The notes under the pieces were generated by a model. That model was not told the origin of the DNA. It saw only the letters and a program-made list of their open reading frames with translations, and searched no databases. From contig JAAZOA010000035.1 in the NCBI GenBank assembly GCA_012798055.1, positions 1-9,071 of the forward strand: 9,071 bases of DNA, written 5' to 3'. Every line of letters begins with the position of its first letter. Positions within the stretch are counted from its first letter, which is position 1. The position numbers and the translations under genes were made by a program. Below are positions 1-5,537 of this stretch, piece by piece. This DNA is from Syntrophomonadaceae bacterium (GTDB taxonomy: Bacteria > Bacillota > Syntrophomonadia > Syntrophomonadales > Syntrophomonadaceae).

Positions 1-1672
1 CTACAGATATAACTATGGGTAATGCCGTATAAATTGTATACGCAATTTTCGAAGCCAACGTGTTTCCAAAAACAGAAATTGGGAGAAGACTCATTATTAA
101 GACTGCAACAAATGCCTCAGCGGGTATGCCGAAAAACAACCGGGAAAAAGTTTCCATGCCCCCAAAGGCTTCCAATAAGCCTGATTCCATCAAAGTTCTT
201 ATGCCTATACTCATCAACAGCAAAAGGGGCAGTATTTCGGTGAAAAATCCCGCGAAACGGATTTTCATCTTGCTCCGCAAGTTGCTGCCCAAAGGAATCC
301 GCAAGGGCGGGAGCTCATATATGAACTCACTGTCCCTGGGCATAGATCGACTGAGCACCGAGGCCAAAAGCAATAGGATAACCAGCATGGTCAACCCGAT
401 AATGGGCAGCGATGCATCAAAGGCGGCAATCACAGATGCCAAAATTCCCAGAGTTGCCGAGCATGGAATTACAATGCTTAGCAGGGTAACGATAAGGAAT
501 CGCTGCGCGGAGCTTGGCAAAACGCGGGTGGCAACAATTGCTGGAGTCCGGCAGCCGAAACCCAGCGCCAGGGGTATTACCGCCTGCCCCGACACCCCAA
601 ATAGACTGCCGACTCTCTCCAGGGCAACTGAATAGCGCGGTAAAAGACCGGTGTCCTCCAGCAAAGCCATAATCAGGCTTACCATCAGCATAGCCGGCAT
701 GATGATAGTGAATGGGATAATAAGCCCTTCAGGCACAGCTTTGGCAAGGATGTCGGTCATCATGCCCGGAGGAAGAATTCCTTCGATGAGCGCCTCCAGC
801 CAATGGTTGACGGGGTCCAGCACTAGGTTCAGCGGGCCTTCGCTTATCTTGATAAAACCGAGCAGCATTTGAAAAGCCAGATAAGCCATAAGTAGGATAG
901 CTATTGTACCCCATACGGGATGATCGATTACTGCCTGTATCTTGGCAACTTTCTCTTTGAAACGGATGTCCATGGGTGATGTAACGGCCCTGGCAATTCG
1001 AGCAGCCTCTTCCGCCCTCACTATTTCCGCCGACAGCAGGCAGTCCTCCCTCGACTTGGAGCAACGGTCACATATCCCCGAGCACACCATCTGCTGGTCC
1101 AGGTTGTTCATATGGGGACTGCCCTGGCGGATCATCTCACCCCGGGTTGCAACCACTGCAGCTTCCGGAGCAAGCTGGGTCTGATGGGCTACCTTCTGGT
1201 GAATGTATTCTAACAGTTCTTCCAAACCTTCCCCGGTAGATGCGGAAAAAGGTAGTACGGGCGCCCCGAGCAACTGGGCCAAGTTTCGATTATCGATGTT
1301 AATCCCCAGGTTCCTAGCCCGGTCAACCTGATTGAGCAAGACCAAGACCGGTTTCCTGCTTTCCAGCAGTTCCAGGGTAAGCACGAGATTTCGCTCCAGA
1401 TTGCTGGCATCTACAATATTTAAAATCAGATCGATCTCTCCCCCGGTAAGGAAGCCTATTTCTGCTTGGTCTTCGGCGCTTCCGCTGCACAGCGAATACC
1501 TGCCCGGGGTGTCATATATACTTAGTTCATGCTGCCCTATCTTCAGACTGGCCCGGCTTATCTCTAATGAAGTCCCCGGGTAATTGGAGACTATCAACTG
1601 ACTGCCGGTCAGCCGGTTCAAGACTGCGCTTTTACCCACATTTGGATTACCTATTACAGCTATATTGTTCAT
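1..1672 (-). CDS. feoB: FeoB-type ferrous iron transporter, divergent, C-terminus beyond window
   Basis: GTP-binding membrane protein expected to import Fe(II). The frame is open from ATG at 1672 to the window edge (557 residues, C-terminus cut off). The N-terminal G domain shows G1 GNPNVGKS (8-15), G2 around NYPGTS (30-35), G3 DTPG (54-57), G4 NQVD (114-117) and G5 SAS (143-145). A linker at 197-211 carries C-x3-C-x2-C-x6-C, which I do not know from standard FeoB. Hydrophobic segments from about residue 252 include the core motifs GFGCRTPAI (371-379) and PCSATLG (403-409). These correspond to FeoB GFGCNVPAI and SCSARLP but are altered at several positions. It lies 62 bp downstream of fur, with a Fur box between them, and no feoA is seen. 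The start has a modest GAGG about 11 nt upstream. The family is confident; the substrate is inferred and could differ from Fe(II). Confidence 0.85.
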   Translation of the reverse strand, partial: MNNIAVIGNPNVGKSAVLNRLTGSQLIVSNYPGTSLEISRASLKIGQHELSIYDTPGRYSLCSGSAEDQAEIGFLTGGEIDLILNIVDASNLERNLVLTLELLESRKPVLVLLNQVDRARNLGINIDNRNLAQLLGAPVLPFSASTGEGLEELLEYIHQKVAHQTQLAPEAAVVATRGEMIRQGSPHMNNLDQQMVCSGICDRCSKSREDCLLSAEIVRAEEAARIARAVTSPMDIRFKEKVAKIQAVIDHPVWGTIAILLMAYLAFQMLLGFIKISEGPLNLVLDPVNHWLEALIEGILPPGMMTDILAKAVPEGLIIPFTIIMPAMLMVSLIMALLEDTGLLPRYSVALERVGSLFGVSGQAVIPLALGFGCRTPAIVATRVLPSSAQRFLIVTLLSIVIPCSATLGILASVIAAFDASLPIIGLTMLVILLLLASVLSRSMPRDSEFIYELPPLRIPLGSNLRSKMKIRFAGFFTEILPLLLLMSIGIRTLMESGLLEAFGGMETFSRLFFGIPAEAFVAVLIMSLLPISVFGNTLASKIAYTIYTALPIVISV

Positions 1673-1697
1673 GTCCTGGTCAGCCTCTTATCCTAAA

Positions 1698-1716
1698 GAT
1701 ATTGATAATCATTATC
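1698..1716. promoter_or_regulatory. Fur box upstream of feoB
   Basis: The 19 bases match the classical Fur-box consensus GATAATGATAATCATTATC at 18 positions. The core GATAATCATTATC (1704-1716) is a perfect 13-bp palindrome. It lies between the fur stop and the feoB start, 25 bp upstream of the feoB ATG. A -10-like GATAAT sits inside it on the minus strand, so bound Fur would block feoB transcription. I see no convincing -35, so the exact promoter is uncertain. Confidence 0.85.
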
Positions 1717-1734
1717 GTTATTGCCGCATAAAAA

Positions 1735-2178
1735 CTATTTGCGGGACTTATTACAATCGGGGCAATACGCAAGGATTTTCAGCTGATGATTTATGATGTG
1801 AAATCCTTCCCGTTCTAACTGTTGTTCCAGGGTATCCAGCAAGCGTTCTTCCAGTTCGAAAATTTTCCCGCAGCCAATACAGAGAATGTGGTGGTGTTGG
1901 TGCAGATCGGCATCAGCCAATTCGTAACGGTATTTGCCTTCATTGAACTCGGTTTTATATAATATCCCCATAGAAGCCAACCTGTCCAATGTACGGTATA
2001 CCGTAGCAATACCAAGATTCGGGGCCTTCTCCCGAGCGGCGACCAACACCTCTTCAGCCGACAAATGAGCGCCCTTTTGCTCGTACATCACTTTCATCAC
2101 AGCCCGGCGTTGGCGGGTTATGCGGTACTCAGCCTTTTCCAGTTTGTCCAACAACTTAGGATCCAATTCCTTCTTCAC
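1735..2178 (-). CDS. fur: Ferric uptake regulator, Fur family
   Basis: Metal-dependent repressor of about 147 residues, the usual Fur length. Numbering from the GTG at 2178: an N-terminal winged helix (about 15-80, containing RITRQR and TVYRTLDRL), then a metal-binding and dimerisation domain. The latter has HQHHH (93-97), C100-x2-C103 and C139-x2-C142; the two CXXC pairs form the structural zinc site. After the first CXXC the sequence has FELE, where PerR proteins carry an Asp ligand, which favours Fur over PerR. Fur boxes at its own promoter and before feoB support an iron role. The frame also opens at ATG 2202, but that start would read the Fur-box palindrome as a run of Met and Ile, so it is disfavoured. 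GTG 2178 has only a poor Shine-Dalgarno (GGG just before it), so the precise start is unsettled. Stop to feoB ATG is 62 bp. Confidence 0.92.
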   Translation of the reverse strand: MKKELDPKLLDKLEKAEYRITRQRRAVMKVMYEQKGAHLSAEEVLVAAREKAPNLGIATVYRTLDRLASMGILYKTEFNEGKYRYELADADLHQHHHILCIGCGKIFELEERLLDTLEQQLEREGFHIINHQLKILAYCPDCNKSRK

Positions 2179-2182
2179 CCCA

Positions 2183-2205
2183 ATAATGATAATCATTATC
2201 ATTAT
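2183..2205. promoter_or_regulatory. Fur box at the fur promoter (23-bp perfect palindrome)
   Basis: Two 11-base arms, ATAATGATAAT and ATTATCATTAT, are perfectly complementary around a central C at 2194. Bases 2182-2200 match the 19-bp Fur consensus at 18 positions. The site overlaps the likely -10 of fur and ends a few bases before its preferred start codon, which is the layout expected for autorepression. The extra repeats of the GATAAT hexamer could hold two overlapping Fur dimers. Confidence 0.9.
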
Positions 2206-2224
2206 GGTAAGCTATATTTTGCAA
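2195..2224 (-). promoter_or_regulatory. Putative fur promoter
   Basis: On the minus strand TTGCAA (2219-2224) and GATAAT (2195-2200) are separated by 18 bp, resembling a vegetative -35/-10 pair. The -10 lies inside the Fur palindrome. An alternative -10, CATAAT (2201-2206), is also possible with a less ideal spacing to TTGCCA at 2227-2232. The transcript start would fall near 2188, leaving a leader of only about ten bases before GTG 2178. Confidence 0.5.
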
Positions 2225-2334
2225 TTTGGCAACCTCTGCCCTTCCAAATATGGCCCCGGCAGGATATCAGCTCTAAACCAAATACCCTTACCGCTGCCAG
2301 CAACTGATAGACTACTGGCTCACCCTAACACTTC

Positions 2335-3291
2335 TTATTTGCGCAGGTCCTCCAGGGCAGCACTGGCCCGGAGTTGCTGTAGATAATTACCGAAGGCGAC
2401 TCCTTTTTTCTCGGCCAGCAACTGATTCATCAGCTGAGCCTTTACCTCGTCAAAGCTTCTTTGGCTTGCCGCCTCTTTCTGGCCTGCCTTAATTACATGG
2501 TAGCCGAACTGGCTCTTTACCGGATTGGGACTCAATTCCCCCGGCTGCAACGCCAGGGCTGCCTGCTTGAATTCGGGCACGAAATTTGTGGTTTCGCTTA
2601 CTGTCCCCACGTCTCCGCCTTGGTCTTTACTGCCCGGGTCCTTCGAATACTGGGCGGCCAAAGCCGCAAAATCGGCTCCTTGTTTAAGTTTGCCGATTAA
2701 TTCATGAGCCTGCGGTTCGGTGTCAACCAAAATGTGGTATATTCTCATTCCCCCTGGGTCGCTGAACAAAGCCTGGTTTTCCTGATAATAAGCTTTAGCT
2801 TCTGCTTCACTGACAGTCAAATCTCCAGTGATCTTGCCCTCTAAAAGCTGATATAACAGGGAAATCTCGATTTCAGCCCGGAGGTCTGATTCGCTCATCT
2901 GTAGTTGGTCCAGGATCTTTTGATATCCGTCTGATTGGCCTGCATTTTGGTTCTGTTTGAATGTTTCCAGGGCAGTCTCAACTTCTTGCGGATTCACCTG
3001 CAGCCCCTGTTTGGCTGCTTCCTGGCGCACCAGTTCTTTGGTAAGGACCTCTTCAAACGCCCGGTCCTTGATCCTGCCAATCGTCTCCTGGTCTTTGGTT
3101 TCATCCAGGGTCACCCCCAGTTGGTTTTCATAATTAGTTTTTAAGATCGTATATTGCTGATCAAGCGCCTTTTGATTGATCCTGGTCCCATTGATAGCAG
3201 CAATATCGGGGCTTGGCTGCTCCTTAGCGCCGCATCCCGCTGCAGCTATACAGATCAAAATCAAGATCAAAAAACCAGTCAATTTCTTCAA
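2335..3291 (-). CDS. prsA: PrsA-like foldase lipoprotein (parvulin-type peptidyl-prolyl isomerase)
   Basis: Extracytoplasmic lipid-anchored chaperone that helps secreted proteins fold, by cis-trans isomerisation of prolyl bonds. I chose TTG at 3291 because AGGAG (3299-3303) lies 7 bases upstream; the ATG at 3297 would have a spacing of only one. The resulting 318-residue product begins with KKLTGFLIL, a typical lipoprotein signal: Lys pair, hydrophobic stretch, then lipobox AAGC with the lipid-accepting Cys at residue 20. A SurA/PrsA-like N-terminal helical region follows. The parvulin domain covers about residues 180-270, with IYHILV near its start, the segment QGGDVG, and FGYHVI near its end. 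A charged helical tail closes the protein. The length fits PrsA (about 280-330). The precise family label (PrsA versus another SurA-like PPIase) is less sure than the fold. It sits 91 bp downstream of the thioesterase. Confidence 0.88.
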   Translation of the reverse strand: MKKLTGFLILILICIAAAGCGAKEQPSPDIAAINGTRINQKALDQQYTILKTNYENQLGVTLDETKDQETIGRIKDRAFEEVLTKELVRQEAAKQGLQVNPQEVETALETFKQNQNAGQSDGYQKILDQLQMSESDLRAEIEISLLYQLLEGKITGDLTVSEAEAKAYYQENQALFSDPGGMRIYHILVDTEPQAHELIGKLKQGADFAALAAQYSKDPGSKDQGGDVGTVSETTNFVPEFKQAALALQPGELSPNPVKSQFGYHVIKAGQKEAASQRSFDEVKAQLMNQLLAEKKGVAFGNYLQQLRASAALEDLRK

Positions 3292-3298
3292 TTCCATT

Positions 3299-3303
3299 CT
3301 CCT
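3299..3303 (-). promoter_or_regulatory. Ribosome binding site that decides the prsA start
   Basis: AGGAG on the minus strand, 7 bases from TTG at 3291 but only one base from the in-frame ATG at 3297. Spacing therefore favours the TTG start. Confidence 0.65.
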
Positions 3304-3382
3304 ATTTCGCAGTATTCAGCCGGCTGTGCAAGCGTCCGGTACTAGCACTGCAGCGGTCAGCTTAGTATTTCCGGTTATTACT

Positions 3383-3832
3383 TCACTTCCTGCTTAAACG
3401 AGCCTTGGCCTCATCAAACCTCTTTTGTTCTTCATCTGTTTCGATTATCAAGGGAGGAATCGCCGTAGGCCGGCGGTTACGGTCCAGGGCTACCATTACG
3501 AAATAACCTTCCATGGCTGGCTTGATATCTCCCCGGCTCAGGTTTTCAACATTGACCGTTACATAAATTTCCATTGAAGTCCGTCCTGTATAGATCAATT
3601 CAGCATCGCAGATAACCAGATCGCCAACCAGTATAGGCTCCTTGAAAACCAATTTATCCACGCTCACTGTGACTGTATTGCACAGGCAGTGGCGGGTAGC
3701 CACTACTCCTGCGGCTGTATCCATCAATTTCATGAGTTCGCCGCCATGCATATTGCCGGCGGAATTGGCATGGTAGGGCAGGACCACCTGTGCCATGGTA
3801 ATATGGGTTTCTTTTGCGGTTTTCCCTTTCAA
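3383..3832 (-). CDS. Acyl-CoA thioesterase, hotdog fold (YciA/BACH-like)
   Basis: Cytoplasmic hydrolase expected to release free acid and CoA from acyl-CoA. From TTG 3832 the product is 149 residues with one hotdog domain. The signature NSAGNMHGG (23-31), followed by LMDTA (36-40), is the active-site region of this family; Asn and Asp of this motif are the usual catalytic residues. VDKLVFKEP (58-66) and later the GRTSMEIYV strand fit the fold. The frame can be extended to GTG 3910, but AAGGGAGG (3840-3847) lies 7 bases from TTG 3832. The family also typically begins shortly before this motif, so the shorter form is preferred. The C-terminal tail is Lys/Arg/Glu-rich. No neighbour indicates the physiological acyl group; chain-length preference cannot be read from the sequence. 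Confidence 0.9.
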   Translation of the reverse strand: MKGKTAKETHITMAQVVLPYHANSAGNMHGGELMKLMDTAAGVVATRHCLCNTVTVSVDKLVFKEPILVGDLVICDAELIYTGRTSMEIYVTVNVENLSRGDIKPAMEGYFVMVALDRNRRPTAIPPLIIETDEEQKRFDEAKARLSRK

Positions 3833-3839
3833 ACCTTTG

Positions 3840-3847
3840 CCTCCCTT
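3840..3847 (-). promoter_or_regulatory. Ribosome binding site that decides the thioesterase start
   Basis: AAGGGAGG on the minus strand, 7 bases upstream of TTG at 3832. It is the best Shine-Dalgarno match in the region and argues against the upstream GTG at 3910, which has none. Confidence 0.7.
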
Positions 3848-3911
3848 CTTCTCTGCCTCTAGCCTGCTTGAGCAGTCTGATTTAGTGACCCAAGTTAGCA
3901 GTTGAAGCACC

Positions 3912-3929
3912 TATAACCTTAAAGTTATA
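3912..3929. repeat. 18-bp imperfect palindrome upstream of the thioesterase gene
   Basis: TATAAC and GTTATA flank a CTTAAA centre; 16 of 18 positions are self-complementary. It lies about 80 bp upstream of the preferred TTG start, between that gene and the gdhA terminator, where a promoter is expected. It could be an operator, or a -10-containing promoter element (TATAAC on the minus strand). No -35 is clear. Confidence 0.4.
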
Positions 3930-3965
3930 TTTCGTTACTGCCCTCTTTTCTTCCTGCTCTGACAC

Positions 3966-4003
3966 GCAAATAAAGGGGAGTCCTCCGTCTGAGTACTCCC
4001 CTT
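3966..4003 (-). terminator. Intrinsic terminator of gdhA
   Basis: A perfect 9-bp stem pairs AAGGGGAGT (3973-3981) with ACTCCCCTT (3995-4003) around a 13-base loop. On the minus strand it is followed by TTTATTT, a short U-rich tract. It lies 34 bp past the gdhA stop, so gdhA transcription should end before the thioesterase gene. Confidence 0.85.
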
Positions 4004-4037
4004 GCTTTCCAGTCCAGCTTAATAATGTTCTTTAGAT

Positions 4038-5369
4038 TTATACCGCTCCCTGGGCGGCCATGGCTTCCGCAACCTTCAGGAATCCAGCGATGTTGGCCCC
4101 TGCTACCAGGTTGTCGCCGAATCCATATTCCTTGGCAGCTTCACTTGACTTCTTATAGATGTTGACCATGATATCTTTCAGTTTGGCGTCAACTTCTTCG
4201 AATGTCCAGGCATATCTCATACTGTTCTGGGACATCTCCAGGGCAGATACTGCTACGCCGCCGGCGTTGGCTGCTTTGGCAGGAGCAAACAGCACTCCAG
4301 CTTTGTGGAACACTTCAACTGCCTCAGGTGTGGAAGGCATATTGGCACCTTCACCCACTGCGATGCAGCCATTGGCAACCAGGGTTTTAGCAGCCTGTTC
4401 ATCCAGTTCGTTCTGGGTAGCGCTTGGAAGAGCGATGTCACAAGGAACGGTCCAGATACCTTCACCTTCGAAATATTTGGCGGTGCCGCACTCTGCACAG
4501 TAGTCACTGCAGCGCTTCCGCTCAACTTCTTTGATCTTCTTGATTAAATCCAGATTGACCCCGGACTCATCTACGAAATAACCGTTGGAATCGCTCATGG
4601 CAACCACAGTGGCTCCCAGTTCCATTGCCTTCTGGGCTGCATAGATGGCTACATTGCCGGAACCGGAAATGACTACCTTCTTGCCCGCGAATGACTGGCC
4701 CTTGGCCTTCAGCATTTCATCTACGAAATAAACCAATCCGTATCCGGTGGCTTCGGTCCTGGCCAGGCTGCCACCCCAGGTGAGGCCTTTGCCGGTCAAT
4801 ACTCCTTCATATAGTTTGGTGATCCGTTTGTACTGACCATACATGAAACCGATCTCGCGTCCGCCCACTCCGATGTCACCGGCCGGAACATCCACGTCTG
4901 CTCCGATATGCCGGTACAATTCGGTCATAAAACTCTGGCAGAACCTCATGATTTCGTTGTCCGACTTGCCCTTGGGATCGAAATCGCTGCCGCCTTTGCC
5001 ACCACCAATAGGAAGTCCGGTCAAAGAATTCTTGAAGATCTGTTCGAAACCCAGGAATTTGATGATGGAAATATTGACCGAAGGATGCAGTCTCAGTCCG
5101 CCTTTATAAGGACCGATAGCACTGTTGAACTGGATTCTGAATCCGCGGTTCACCTGGACTCTGCCATTATCATCCAACCAGGGCACTCTGAAAATGATCT
5201 GGCGTTCGGGTTCCACGATTCTCTCCAGGACCCCAGCCCGTGCAAATTCGGGATGTCTCTCCACAACGGGTGCCAGTGATTCGAGTACCTCTGTCACTGC
5301 CTGTAAAAATTCTGGTTCATGGGCATTTCTCTGCATGACTTTTTCCAATACGCTGCTGGTATAAGACAT
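4038..5369 (-). CDS. gdhA: Glutamate dehydrogenase, hexameric, probably NADP-dependent
   Basis: Interconverts 2-oxoglutarate plus ammonium and glutamate in the cytoplasm. The 443 residues match the usual length of hexameric bacterial GDH. The substrate and catalytic residues sit at the Clostridium symbiosum positions: Lys89 (GPYKGG), Lys113, Lys125 (PIGGGKGG), Asp165 (VPAGD) and Ser380. The Rossmann motif GSGNVA (236-241) opens the cofactor domain. The stretch SDSNG (259-263) resembles the E. coli NADP enzyme, hence the inferred NADP preference. Unusual cysteines occur at 287, 291, 294 and 310 in the cofactor domain, where the E. coli enzyme has none that I recall. ATG 5369 has AGGAGG at 5380-5385, 10 bases upstream. 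A TATAAT promoter precedes it and a hairpin terminator follows, so it is likely monocistronic. Confidence 0.96.
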   Translation of the reverse strand: MSYTSSVLEKVMQRNAHEPEFLQAVTEVLESLAPVVERHPEFARAGVLERIVEPERQIIFRVPWLDDNGRVQVNRGFRIQFNSAIGPYKGGLRLHPSVNISIIKFLGFEQIFKNSLTGLPIGGGKGGSDFDPKGKSDNEIMRFCQSFMTELYRHIGADVDVPAGDIGVGGREIGFMYGQYKRITKLYEGVLTGKGLTWGGSLARTEATGYGLVYFVDEMLKAKGQSFAGKKVVISGSGNVAIYAAQKAMELGATVVAMSDSNGYFVDESGVNLDLIKKIKEVERKRCSDYCAECGTAKYFEGEGIWTVPCDIALPSATQNELDEQAAKTLVANGCIAVGEGANMPSTPEAVEVFHKAGVLFAPAKAANAGGVAVSALEMSQNSMRYAWTFEEVDAKLKDIMVNIYKKSSEAAKEYGFGDNLVAGANIAGFLKVAEAMAAQGAV

Positions 5370-5433
5370 TGCTTTTCTTCCTCCTTCGGAATATTAATTA
5401 TGAATTTGTAGGGCTCGTCTTCAGCTCTTCCAA

Positions 5434-5461
5434 ATTATAAATATAATGCCCACAAAGTTAA
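5434..5461 (-). promoter_or_regulatory. Putative gdhA promoter
   Basis: On the minus strand a perfect -10 TATAAT (5434-5439) lies 16 bp from TTAACT (5456-5461), a 4-of-6 match to the -35 consensus. It would give an AT-rich leader of roughly 55-60 bases before the gdhA ATG. Confidence 0.6.
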
Positions 5462-5487
5462 ATAGATTTTGCCCAGATATATTGTAT

Positions 5488-5517
5488 GCATGCTGCCCAC
5501 CAATGACCGGGCAATGC
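5488..5517 (-). terminator. Weak hairpin after the large oxidoreductase gene
   Basis: TGCCC (5494-5498) pairs with GGGCA (5509-5513) around a 10-base loop. The outer GCAT/ATGC pairs extend the stem with a two-base bulge. It lies 21 bp beyond the stop of the gene ending at 5538. On the minus strand it is followed by ATACAATATATC rather than a U run, so it is a poor intrinsic terminator at best. Confidence 0.3.
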
Positions 5518-5537
5518 CTTATCCTTGTTCTTTGGTG

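Noticed and set aside
60..635. 191-codon open frame on the plus strand
   Set aside because: It lies wholly antisense to the continuous feoB frame, gives a low-complexity basic product with no recognisable domain, and has no ribosome binding site.
2296..2319. Hairpin GCCAG/CTGGC between prsA and fur as a prsA terminator
   Set aside because: Only five base pairs around a 14-base loop and no following T run on the minus strand; likely chance. The rest of the 2206-2334 gap shows only the fur promoter elements.
4486..4509. CX3CX2C spacing as in radical SAM enzymes, in GDH (and again in the FeoB linker)
   Set aside because: The surrounding folds are clearly a GDH Rossmann domain and a FeoB linker. 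There is no TIM-barrel or SAM-binding context, so only the cysteine clustering is noted.
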